Below are positions 42,345-49,809 of a stretch of DNA of 64,000 nt, piece after piece (within the stretch, counting starts at the first letter, position 1; every line of letters begins with the position of its first letter). Both the position numbers and the translations under genes were made by a program. The stretch comes from Bordetella sp. FB-8 (GTDB taxonomy: Bacteria; Pseudomonadota; Gammaproteobacteria; Burkholderiales; Burkholderiaceae_B). The DNA is taken from NCBI RefSeq assembly GCF_000382185.1, contig NZ_KB907784.1, forward strand, positions 2,620,633 through 2,684,632, in the 5' to 3' direction. The notes below the pieces were generated by a model. That model saw only the letters and a list, made by a program, of their open reading frames with translations. It ran no database searches and had not been told where the DNA came from.

Positions 42345-43094
42345 TCAGTACGTGGCGCGGCCGCCAGATAGATCGAATACAGCGCCGGTCGTGAAAGAGT
42401 TTGCTTCGGACACCAGCCAGGCCACCATGGCAGCGATCTCGTCGGTGCGTACGAAGCGGTTGCGCGGGATCTTGGACAGCATATAGTCGATGTGCTCCTG
42501 CGTAATCTGATCGAAGATGCGCGTGCGCGCGGCCGCTGGCGTGATGGCATTGACGCTGATGTTGTGGTTGGCCGTTTCCTTGCCGATGGATTTGGTCAGA
42601 CCGATAACCCCAGCTTTGGATGCGCTGTAGGCGCTGGCATTGGGGTTGCCTTCCTTGCCCGCGATCGAGGCGATGTTGACGATGCGTCCATAATTGCGGG
42701 CGATCATTTCCGGCAGCACGGCCTTGCAGACGTAGAAAGTGCCGTTGAGATTTATGTCGATCACCCGGCGCCACTCATCCTCAGGGTAGTCGGCCGCGGT
42801 GGCGTTCATGCCGGCCACCCCGGCGCTGTTGACGGCAATGTCAAATCCGCCGAATTCGCGTTTGGTGCGGGCGGCCGCCTCGTGCACGCTATCGGGGTCG
42901 GCCACGTCGGTACGGACCCCCAGCACGCGATCGGCGCCCAGGCGTGCGACAGCGGCATCCAGGTCTCGCTGGCTGACATCCCACAGTGCGACACGGGCAC
43001 CGCCTTGCAGCAGCGCTTCGGTAATAGCCAAGCCGATGCCTTGCGCGCCGCCGGTTACGATGGCGGTGCGATTTTCAAAGTCGTAGTGGTTCAT
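42345..43094 (-). CDS. Short-chain dehydrogenase (sugar-acid type)
   Basis: A 249-residue SDR with TGGAQGIG (residues about 14-21), NSAG in place of NNAG and the catalytic YSASKAG. It resembles 2-keto-3-deoxy-sugar-acid dehydrogenases, which oxidise the C4 or C5 hydroxyl before hydrolysis by an FAH-fold enzyme; the neighbouring FAH gene fits that. It follows FAH after 78 bp. The exact substrate is not determined. Confidence 0.88.
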   Translation of the reverse strand: MNHYDFENRTAIVTGGAQGIGLAITEALLQGGARVALWDVSQRDLDAAVARLGADRVLGVRTDVADPDSVHEAAARTKREFGGFDIAVNSAGVAGMNATAADYPEDEWRRVIDINLNGTFYVCKAVLPEMIARNYGRIVNIASIAGKEGNPNASAYSASKAGVIGLTKSIGKETANHNISVNAITPAAARTRIFDQITQEHIDYMLSKIPRNRFVRTDEIAAMVAWLVSEANSFTTGAVFDLSGGRATY

Positions 43095-43172
43095 GCGTGT
43101 AGTCTCGCAAAAGAAAGAAAAAAGGTGACTGGCTGGTCAGAGCCGGACGGATGCTCGGAACGGCGCGTTGGA

Positions 43173-44009
43173 TCAGACGGTGCGCTGGGTCTGCTCGCCC
43201 AGACCGGCAATGCCCAGACGCATGGTCTGGCCGCGGTGCAGATATAGCGGTGGTTTCTGGCCCAGACCGACGCCGGGTGGCGTGCCGGTGGAGATGACAT
43301 CGCCTGCTTGCAGGCTCATGAAACGGCTCAGGTAACTGATCAAGTAAGGCACCTTGAAGATCATGGTGCATGTATTGCCGTCCTGGTAACGCTTACCGTC
43401 CACCTCCAGCCACATCTGCAGGTCGTGCGGGTCGGCAATCTCATCGCGGGTAACCAGCCAGGGGCCAATGGGGCCGAAGGTGTCGCAACCTTTGCCCTTG
43501 TCCCAAGTGCCGCCGCGTTCGATCTGGTATTCGCGCTCGGAAACGTCGTTGACCACGCAATAGCCGGCCAGGTGCTCCAGTGCATCCTTCTCGTTGATGT
43601 AGGCTCCTGGCTTGCCGATGACCACCCCCAGCTCCACTTCCCAGTCGGTTTTGGCTGACTCACGCGGGATAATGACATCGTCGTTCGGTCCGCAGACCGC
43701 CGAGGTCCACTTGCCGAAGACCACCGGCTCGGTCGGGATCGCCAGCCCCGATTCGGCGGCGTGGTCGGCATAGTTCAGGCCGATACAGATGAACTTGCCG
43801 ATGTGGCCTACGCAGGGACCAATACGTGGTTTGCCAGGGACAATCGGCAGTGACGTAGGATCGATATCACGGAGGTGCTGCAGCGACTCCGGTTCCAGTA
43901 CCGTACCGGCCAGATCGTCGATGATGCCGGAGAGGTCGCGGATGTTTCCGCCGATGTCCAGCAGACCCGGTTTTTCTTGGCCTTGAGGACCGTATCGCAG
44001 CAGTTTCAT
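43173..44009 (-). CDS. Fumarylacetoacetate hydrolase-fold enzyme (2,4-diketo-3-deoxy-acid hydrolase-like)
   Basis: A 278-residue FAH-superfamily hydrolase. It has the N-terminal MKLLRYGPQGQEKPGLLD typical of the YcgM/2,4-diketo-3-deoxy-L-fuconate hydrolase group, the core GKFICIGLNYADHAAESG and the metal-binding WEVELGVVIGKPG. The C-terminal STGTPPGVGLGQKPP is also conserved. The enzyme should split a 2,4-diketo acid into pyruvate plus a hydroxy acid. It is the promoter-proximal gene of the operon and faces the LysR gene. Confidence 0.9.
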   Translation of the reverse strand: MKLLRYGPQGQEKPGLLDIGGNIRDLSGIIDDLAGTVLEPESLQHLRDIDPTSLPIVPGKPRIGPCVGHIGKFICIGLNYADHAAESGLAIPTEPVVFGKWTSAVCGPNDDVIIPRESAKTDWEVELGVVIGKPGAYINEKDALEHLAGYCVVNDVSEREYQIERGGTWDKGKGCDTFGPIGPWLVTRDEIADPHDLQMWLEVDGKRYQDGNTCTMIFKVPYLISYLSRFMSLQAGDVISTGTPPGVGLGQKPPLYLHRGQTMRLGIAGLGEQTQRTV

Positions 44010-44096
44010 AGTGTCTCCATCCTATTTTTTGTTCAGTGTGTTCGACAACATTAGCTAGACAGTAGGCCGCCGGATAGTGACAATAGGCCATCTGTC

Positions 44097-44113
44097 GATA
44101 ACGATTGGTTATC
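44097..44113. promoter_or_regulatory. LysR-type operator between FAH and lysR genes
   Basis: GATAAC-gattg-GTTATC is a perfect 6-5-6 inverted repeat that contains a T-N11-A core. It ends 6 bp before the LysR start codon and lies about 90 bp before the FAH start, so binding could give autorepression and divergent control. Confidence 0.65.
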
Positions 44114-44119
44114 ATCCGT

Positions 44120-45055
44120 ATGACACAGCTTGGCAATATCGAATCTATTGTTTCCCGCTTGCGTTTCAGGCACATGCGGGTGTTGATTGCCCTGCACGAG
44201 GCGGGCTCCATGCATCGGGCGGCCGATGATTTGTCCATGACCCAGCCTGGCGTTACCAAGACGCTGCACGAGATTGAGTCGGCGTTGGGGGCTACGCTGT
44301 TCGAGCGTTCGACACGCGGAGTGCAAGCTACCGCCATCGGCCAGCGTGTTGTGCGCTACGCCCACATTCTGTACGCGGAACTGAACCAGATGTCGGCCGA
44401 GATCCGAGCGGTCGAGGCTGGTCAGGGCAGTGTTGTGTCCTTAGGCGCCGTGGCCGGCGCGATGCCAGGCATCGTGGTGCGGGCCGTGACGCGCGTACGT
44501 CAGGCCCATCATCGGCTTATGGTTTGCGTTAAGGAAGGCACTAGCGAGGCTCTTCTGGCCGATCTGGGCCAGGGGGCGCTGGATCTGGCTATCTGTCGTA
44601 CCTCAGTCTCGGCCCACCGAGACATTTTCGACAGTACGCCGTTGGGGGAGGAATATGTCACGGTGGTCGCTGGCCCCAATTCACCGTTGACCAAACGTCC
44701 GGTGACTCAATTGGCAGAACTCGCCGCGTATCGTTGGATCGTCTTTCCGAGCTCTATGCCGCTGCGCCGATTGCTCGAACGTGAACTGATGGAAGAGGGG
44801 CTGGACATGCCGCTCTACCCCATCGAGACGGCTTCGACCTTCGTTACCGTCTTGATGCTCGACGAGGATCCTTGTCTTGTCGGCCTGGTATCGCGCGAGA
44901 CGGCTGAATTCTTTGCCCGACGTGGGATGCTGGTCATTTTGCCCATTGAGATCAAAGCCCGTACTGAACCCTACGAACTGGTCATGCGTAAGGGCTATCC
45001 GCTCACTCCACCGATGCGACTATTAGTGGAAGAACTGCGTCGCGAGATGCGGTGA
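44120..45055 (+). CDS. LysR-family transcriptional regulator
   Basis: A 311-residue LTTR. The N-terminal helix-turn-helix is RFRHMRVLIALHEAGSMHRA then LSMTQPGVTKTLHEIESALG and TLFERSTRGVQATAIG. The C-terminal effector domain follows (VVSLGAVAGAMPGIVVRAVT, CVKEGTSEALLADLGQGALD). It resembles the GbpR subgroup of regulators for aromatic or sugar-acid pathways. ATG 44120 is chosen; TTG 44105 would add five residues and overlap the operator. It is transcribed away from the catabolic operon it most likely controls. Confidence 0.92.
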   Translation: MTQLGNIESIVSRLRFRHMRVLIALHEAGSMHRAADDLSMTQPGVTKTLHEIESALGATLFERSTRGVQATAIGQRVVRYAHILYAELNQMSAEIRAVEAGQGSVVSLGAVAGAMPGIVVRAVTRVRQAHHRLMVCVKEGTSEALLADLGQGALDLAICRTSVSAHRDIFDSTPLGEEYVTVVAGPNSPLTKRPVTQLAELAAYRWIVFPSSMPLRRLLERELMEEGLDMPLYPIETASTFVTVLMLDEDPCLVGLVSRETAEFFARRGMLVILPIEIKARTEPYELVMRKGYPLTPPMRLLVEELRREMR

Positions 45056-45218
45056 GTTTGCAGTTCTTCGCGATAGTAGGCTTCGGCGATCGGATAGGCT
45101 AGGCGGCCGGCCAGGCCACTGAGGCCCTACTCATGCAGGGCGGATGCGGTATTGGCAGCTCTCGGCACAAGGTGACAGCTTGTAGAACGAAATTTTTTCC
45201 CTCGCCCTACAATTTCAC

Positions 45219-45390
45219 TTTCAGCCTGACAGATAACCATCGCACGTGGGGCTTCATGCTGTGCTTTCTGTACCTGCGCGACGTGCGCGGTTTTGGCTGA
45301 AACCACAAGCGTGTGTACCGCATCTACAAAGAGCTGGAGCTGAACCTGCGCGCAAGCCGCGCAAAAGACTGCCAGTAGGCAGAACGGGTA
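45219..45390 (+). pseudogene. Fragment of an IS3-family transposase (OrfB N-terminal region)
   Basis: The frame from about 45232 reads NHRTWGFMLCFLYLRDVRGF, then G-stop-NHKRVYRIYKELELNLR. The stop TGA (45298-45300) replaces the Trp codon of the IS3 motif GFxWNHKRVYRIY. A 2-nt shift later brings KPRKRLP into view. No ends or other transposase parts are seen. The remaining 652 bp between lysR and the SYLF gene holds nothing else I recognise apart from the right direct repeat. Confidence 0.75.
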
Positions 45391-45541
45391 TCAATAGCTC
45401 CCCCAGCCATTTGAAAGCCCGTATAGGTCGGTTGCTGTTGTGTAGAACCCTGTGTAGAAGCTAAATCGTCGGAATCCTTTGGTTTCCCGCAGTTTTTTGA
45501 AATCCCACGATTTTTACGCCCGCAGTCGGTTACCTCGACAT

Positions 45542-45554
45542 AAGCAGCGATTCT
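45542..45554 (+). repeat. Right 13-bp direct repeat bounding the accessory island
   Basis: AAGCAGCGATTCT, identical to 37772-37784. Both copies are preceded by CA plus one variable base. Confidence 0.5.
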
Positions 45555-45707
45555 ATAAGACGCGCGCTTTTGCGCGAGGTCATGTGTTGCTACATATGTG
45601 TACAGTTTCCCGGAGGAGTCTTTGAAAAACTGGGCTTGGCATTTCGGCATGCGCAGCGCGCACCGGCCGAGATGCACTCCGAATTGAATAAGGATAAGGA
45701 GCAAACA

Positions 45708-46298
45708 ATGCAAAAACGCAATCCCGTATTCAAAGCCGCAGCCATCGCCATCGTGGCCGGCAGCCTGACGCTGACCGGTTGCACGACGACGCAGAACACC
45801 CCCGACAGCGCCTCGACGAATGCATCGACGCGCGCCTCGATCGACGCCTCGGTCAACGCGACGCTGTCGCGCCTTTATTCGAATGTGCCTGGCTCGCGCG
45901 AGCTGGTTGCCAAGTCGCGGGGCGTACTCGTGTTTCCGAATGTGATCCAGGCAGGCTTCTTCGTGGGAGGGCAGACCGGCAATGGCGCGCTGCGCGTGGG
46001 TGGAGCGACAGTGGGCTACTACAACACGTCGTCGCTGTCGTTCGGCCTGCAGGCCGGCGCGCAATCGAAGGCGGTCATATTCCTGTTTATGACGCAGGAT
46101 GCGCTGAATAAATTCCGCAATTCCGACGGCTGGGCGGCCGGCGCCGACGCATCGGTCGCTGTCCTGAAGATCGGGGCGAATGGCGCGGTCGACACGACGA
46201 CGGCCACATCACCGGTCGAGGTGTTCGTGCTGACCAATGCGGGCTTGATGGGCGATGTGTCGGTCAACGGTACGAAGGTGACCAGGCTGCATCTCTGA
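45708..46298 (+). CDS. SYLF/YSC84-domain lipoprotein
   Basis: A 196-residue secreted lipoprotein: signal peptide with lipobox LTGC (Cys about 25), an Asn/Ser/Thr-rich linker, then a SYLF (Ysc84, actin-binding) domain with SRGVLVFPNVIQAGFFVGGQ, TVGYYNTSSLSFGLQAGAQ and DGWAAGADASVAVL. Bacterial SYLF proteins bind lipids at the envelope; their role is poorly known. ATG 45708 follows an AAGGAG site. It lies just outside the island. Confidence 0.9.
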   Translation: MQKRNPVFKAAAIAIVAGSLTLTGCTTTQNTPDSASTNASTRASIDASVNATLSRLYSNVPGSRELVAKSRGVLVFPNVIQAGFFVGGQTGNGALRVGGATVGYYNTSSLSFGLQAGAQSKAVIFLFMTQDALNKFRNSDGWAAGADASVAVLKIGANGAVDTTTATSPVEVFVLTNAGLMGDVSVNGTKVTRLHL

Positions 46299-46312
46299 CA
46301 CGCATTCAAGCC

Positions 46313-46348
46313 AGGATCAAAAAAAGAGGCCAGCACATGGTGCTGGCC
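46313..46348 (-). terminator. Strong hairpin plus T7 on the minus strand, no obvious gene
   Basis: Read on the minus strand, GGCCAGCAC-cat-GTGCTGGCC (46348-46328) is followed by TC and seven T residues. It points away from the SYLF gene. It could end an unannotated minus-strand RNA from 46350-46580 or catch read-through from the MHS transporter gene. Confidence 0.65.
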
Positions 46349-46579
46349 CTCATAAGGCACACAATGCCGCGTCAAAAAGGCTCGCGGGGGACACGGCATC
46401 GGTGTCAGTTCCCGATCCTGGTTTTTTCCGGCAGGGGATCTGTATGCAGGAAAAGTGTGCCAAGGCCAAGAACTGATGGACGCAGTCTAGATTTTGGGCA
46501 CTGACAGAGGTCTGAACTATTCGACCTGAGATCGCCCGAGAAATTTCGGGCTGTTTCAGCGATGGCGTCGGCAATCGGC

Positions 46580-46598
46580 AAAAAGCCCCCTTGGGGGC
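46580..46598 (-). terminator. Terminator for the MHS transporter gene
   Basis: On the minus strand GCCCCC-AA-GGGGGC is followed by TTTTT (46584-46580), about 48 bp after the transporter stop codon. Confidence 0.75.
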
Positions 46599-46646
46599 GA
46601 TTGAGGTGGCGACCCGGTCCAGTGGGCGGGCCGGCTGGGAGAGCTC

Positions 46647-48272
46647 TTAGGCGTTGATGTCGACGTCCTTGGTTTCCCGGATGAAGAGCGTGCCGATCAC
46701 CAGCGTCACCGCGGCGATGATGATGGGGTACCAGAGGCCGTCGTAAATATTGCCCGTGGCGGCCACGATGGCGAAGGCTGCGGGCGGCAGGAATCCGCCG
46801 AACCAACCGTTGCCGATGTGATACGGCAAACTCATCGAGGTATAGCGGATGCGGGTGGGGAACATCTCGACCAGCATGGCGGCGATGGGACCGTAGACCA
46901 TGGTCACGAACACCACCAGGAGGGTCAGCAGCGCGACCACCATCACGTTGTTGCTTTGCGCGGGATCGGCCTTGGCCGGATAGCCGTGGCCGCGGATGGC
47001 CGCGGTCAGCGCCTTGTCCAGCTCGGCCGACTTGGCCTTGAATTCGGTGGCGTTAAGGCTCGAGCCTTCAAATGACGGGAACTGGGCGTCGCCGATCTTG
47101 ACACGGGCCACTGTGCCGGCAGGCGCGGCCTGATTGCGGTAGTTGACCGAGTTGCGTGCCATGAACGACTTGACGATGTCGCATGAACTCTTGAAGGACG
47201 AGGTGCCCACGGGGTTGAACTGGAACGAGCAGGTGGCCGGATCGGCGATCACGGTGACCGGGGCGGAGGCCTGGGCCTGCTCCAGCGCCGGATTGGCGTA
47301 GTGCGTGATGCCCTTGAAGATGGGGAAGTACGCCAGCGCCGCGATCAGGCAGCCGGCCATGATGACGGGCTTGCGGCCTATGCGGTCGGACAGGGCGCCG
47401 AAGACGACGAAGAAGGGCGTGCCGATGAGCAGAGCCACGGCGATCATGATGTTGGCTGCGCCGGCATCGACCTTGAGCGTCTGCGTCAGGAAAAAGAGCG
47501 CGTAGAACTGGCCCGTGTACCAGACGACGGCCTGGCCGGCGGTCAGGCCCAGCAGGGCCAGGATCACCACCTTGCAGTTCTTCCATTCACCGAAGGATTC
47601 GGTCAGCGGCGCCTTGGATCCTCTGCCTTCTTCCTTCATGCGCAGGAACGTGGGCGACTCGTTGAGCTGCAGCCTGATCCAGACGGAGATGGCCAGCAGG
47701 ATGAGGGAGAGCAGGAAGGGAATGCGCCAGCCCCAAGCGGCGAAATCCTTTTCGCCGATGGACATGCGTACGCCCAGGATGACCAGCAGCGACAGGAACA
47801 GGCCCAGCGTGGCGGTAGTCTGGATCCAGCTGGTGAAGTAGCCGCGGCGCTCATGCGGCGCGTGCTCGGCCACGTAGGTGGCCGCGCCGCCGTACTCGCC
47901 GCCCAGCGCCAGGCCTTGCAGCAGGCGCAGGGCAATCAGCAGGACCGGGGCCGCCATGCCGATGCTGCTGTAGCTGGGCAGCAGGCCGACGATGAAGGTG
48001 GACGCGCCCATGATCAGGATGGTGATGAGAAAGGTGTGCTTGCGGCCGACCAGGTCGCCCAGCCGGCCGAAGACCAGGGCGCCGAAGGGCCGCACGGCAA
48101 AGCCGGCGGCGAAGGCCAGCAGCGCGAAGATGAATCCTGCCGTGGGGTTGACGCCGGAGAAGAAGTGCCCGGCGATGATGGCCGCCAGCGAGCCGTACAG
48201 ATAGAAGTCGTACCACTCGAACACGGTGCCCAGTGACGAGGCGAAGATGACGCGGCGTTCCTCGCGCGTCAT
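46647..48272 (-). CDS. MFS transporter, metabolite:H+ symporter (ProP/MHS) family, possibly phase-variable
   Basis: A 541-residue MHS permease. Helix-1/2 signatures: SSLGTVFEWYDFYLYGSLAA and PFGALVFGRLGDLVGRKHTF; GLALGGEYGGAATYVAEHAP is also typical. A loop of about 120 residues near the middle of the C-terminal half (ALEQAQ to SNNVMV) contains two Cys and is absent from ordinary ProP. The open frame starts at ATG 48272, which has no ribosome site. ATG 48315 has a good one (GAGGAGAC) but is out of frame because of a C10 tract; with C9 it would add MRTPPLKSDTQPRP in frame. The true start is therefore probably upstream, in an OFF or mis-assembled state. Confidence 0.88.
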   Translation of the reverse strand: MTREERRVIFASSLGTVFEWYDFYLYGSLAAIIAGHFFSGVNPTAGFIFALLAFAAGFAVRPFGALVFGRLGDLVGRKHTFLITILIMGASTFIVGLLPSYSSIGMAAPVLLIALRLLQGLALGGEYGGAATYVAEHAPHERRGYFTSWIQTTATLGLFLSLLVILGVRMSIGEKDFAAWGWRIPFLLSLILLAISVWIRLQLNESPTFLRMKEEGRGSKAPLTESFGEWKNCKVVILALLGLTAGQAVVWYTGQFYALFFLTQTLKVDAGAANIMIAVALLIGTPFFVVFGALSDRIGRKPVIMAGCLIAALAYFPIFKGITHYANPALEQAQASAPVTVIADPATCSFQFNPVGTSSFKSSCDIVKSFMARNSVNYRNQAAPAGTVARVKIGDAQFPSFEGSSLNATEFKAKSAELDKALTAAIRGHGYPAKADPAQSNNVMVVALLTLLVVFVTMVYGPIAAMLVEMFPTRIRYTSMSLPYHIGNGWFGGFLPPAAFAIVAATGNIYDGLWYPIIIAAVTLVIGTLFIRETKDVDINA

Positions 48273-48298
48273 GGGACGCGGTTGTGTGTCCGACTTCA

Positions 48299-48308
48299 GG
48301 GGGGGGGG
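48299..48308 (-). repeat. C10 homopolymer (gene strand) at the 5' end of the MHS transporter
   Basis: It begins 7 nt after the first base of ATG 48315. With ten C the upstream start enters a frame that bypasses the transporter; nine or twelve C would put it in frame, and eleven would meet TGA at once. Confidence 0.9.
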
Positions 48309-48315
48309 TGCGCAT

Positions 48316-48762
48316 GATGTCTCCTCTGTGTGGCCGGCGCTCGTGCGCCGTGCTCGATCTCGCCTGCTCGGGCGGCGCCCGGCGGCTGGACCGTAAGTTA
48401 GGAGGCAAGACTGACTAGGAACTGACGTTTTTCAACTGAACGTCAAATTTGCGTGCGAATATGTCGGCCCAGTATGACCTTATTAATCAGGGAAAACCCT
48501 TGCATTGCGGGATTGATCCGGATTCAGGCGGGCATCACAATCGTCCATCGTCCGGATTTGTCGTCCTCGTTTAAAAAATGAAGAACAAGCAATCGCGCCG
48601 GGTACGAGCTAGCCATGCTGGGGCATGGAGGTCGCTGGGACGATTCGGCCGGCGGTGGCGCTTGGTCGGGGCGAAGATGCCATCCTGGCATCACATCCAG
48701 GGTGCCTATGCACCGGATTTACGATAGCTTTTAGCCACTCAAGACGAGTAGGAGGAATGACC
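48316..48762. other. Divergent promoter region between MHS transporter and TRAP receptor
   Basis: 447 bp with no gene. It contains a conspicuous palindrome, TGACGTT-N9-AACGTCA at 48423-48445, and AT-rich tracts (TTATTAATCAGGG, TCGTTTAAAAAATGAA). No other element is recognised. Confidence 0.55.
48423..48445. promoter_or_regulatory. Palindrome in the divergent promoter
   Basis: A perfect 7-9-7 inverted repeat (TGACGTT / AACGTCA). It lies 108 bp from the MHS start and about 320 bp from dctP, closer to the MHS gene. It is a plausible operator; the regulator is unknown. Confidence 0.5.
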
Positions 48763-49770
48763 ATGACAATTACGCGCAGACAAATCCTGACAGGTGCCAC
48801 GGCGCTGGCCGCCAGCGCCGCGTTTCAACCGGCTTTCGCCATGCGCAAAACGGTGATCAAGCTCGGCCTGGACCTGGCGAGCGATCACCCGACGACCGTG
48901 AACCTGAACGCCGCCGCGGCCAAGATCAAGGACGCGACCAAGGGCGAGGTCACGCTGCAGGTGTTCCCGAGCAGTCAGCTCGGCGACGACACGCACATGC
49001 TGTCGAACGTGCGCTCGGGGGCCATGCAGATGATGGCTATCGGCGACAACATTCTCGCGTCGCTGGTGCCCAATGCCGCGATCAATAACGTCGGTTTCGC
49101 CTTCAAGTCGCCGGAAATGGCGTGGAGTGCGGTCGACGGCAAGGTGGGCGAGATGGTTCGCGCCGATATCGACAAGGCCGGGCTGCATGCGATGCCCCGC
49201 ATCTGGGACGAGGGCTTTCGCCAGATCACGTCCAGCACCAAGCAGATCAACACCCCCGAAGACCTGCACGGCTTCAAGATCCGCGTCCCGCCCAGCCCGA
49301 TCTCGCTCTCGCTCTTCCAGTCGCTGGGCGCGGCTGCGACCACGATCAACATCGCCGAACTCTATACCGCGCTGCAGACCCACGTGGTCGACGGCCAGGA
49401 AAACCCCTTCGGCAACATCGAGACGCAGAAGTTCTACCAGGTGCAGAAGTACTGCTCGCTGACCAATCACATGTGGGTCGGCTACTGGCTGCTGATGAAC
49501 GGCCCGTTCTGGGCGAGCCTGCCCGATGCCCACAAGAAGGTGGTCTCCGAGGTGCTCGATGCGCAGGCGCTGCAGCAGCGCAAGGACAACCAGAAGCTGG
49601 AATCCTCGCTTGAGGCGACTCTGAAAAAGCAAGGCCTGGAGTTCGCCAAGCCCGACCCCGCGGCGTTCCAGAAGGCGCTGGCGCAGTCCGGCTTCTACAA
49701 GACGTGGAAGGGCAAGTTCGGCGCTCCGCTCTGGGCGGCTCTTGAAAGCACCACCGGCCCGCTCGCCTGA
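48763..49770 (+). CDS. TRAP transporter solute-binding protein, second system
   Basis: A 335-residue DctP-type receptor, clearly paralogous to the one near 18 kb (shared FPSSQLG, VQKYCS.TNHMW, IWD.GFRQ.T.STK). The N-terminus ITRRQILTGATALAASAAF is Tat-like, with cleavage near FAMRK. The substrate-carboxylate Arg region is HGFKIRVPPSP. ATG 48763 gives proper spacing from AGGAGG; ATG 48757 sits directly on that site. The fused permease follows after 39 bp. Confidence 0.93.
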   Translation: MTITRRQILTGATALAASAAFQPAFAMRKTVIKLGLDLASDHPTTVNLNAAAAKIKDATKGEVTLQVFPSSQLGDDTHMLSNVRSGAMQMMAIGDNILASLVPNAAINNVGFAFKSPEMAWSAVDGKVGEMVRADIDKAGLHAMPRIWDEGFRQITSSTKQINTPEDLHGFKIRVPPSPISLSLFQSLGAAATTINIAELYTALQTHVVDGQENPFGNIETQKFYQVQKYCSLTNHMWVGYWLLMNGPFWASLPDAHKKVVSEVLDAQALQQRKDNQKLESSLEATLKKQGLEFAKPDPAAFQKALAQSGFYKTWKGKFGAPLWAALESTTGPLA

Positions 49771-49809
49771 TGTGCGTCAGCCAGAGAACAGAATCCAAGG
49801 GGATAGTGA

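Larger units (their letters stand above)
46299..46646. other. Intergenic region with two minus-strand terminators
   Basis: 348 bp without a supported gene. It contains two hairpins oriented for the minus strand and a short GCCCGA/TCGGGC stem at 46527-46545. A 74-codon minus-strand frame here lacks a ribosome site and family features. Confidence 0.55.

Noticed and set aside
46350-46574. 74-codon minus-strand frame between the SYLF gene and the MHS transporter
   Set aside because: No ribosome site, no hydrophobic or domain pattern, and it crosses a hairpin. Treated as non-coding.
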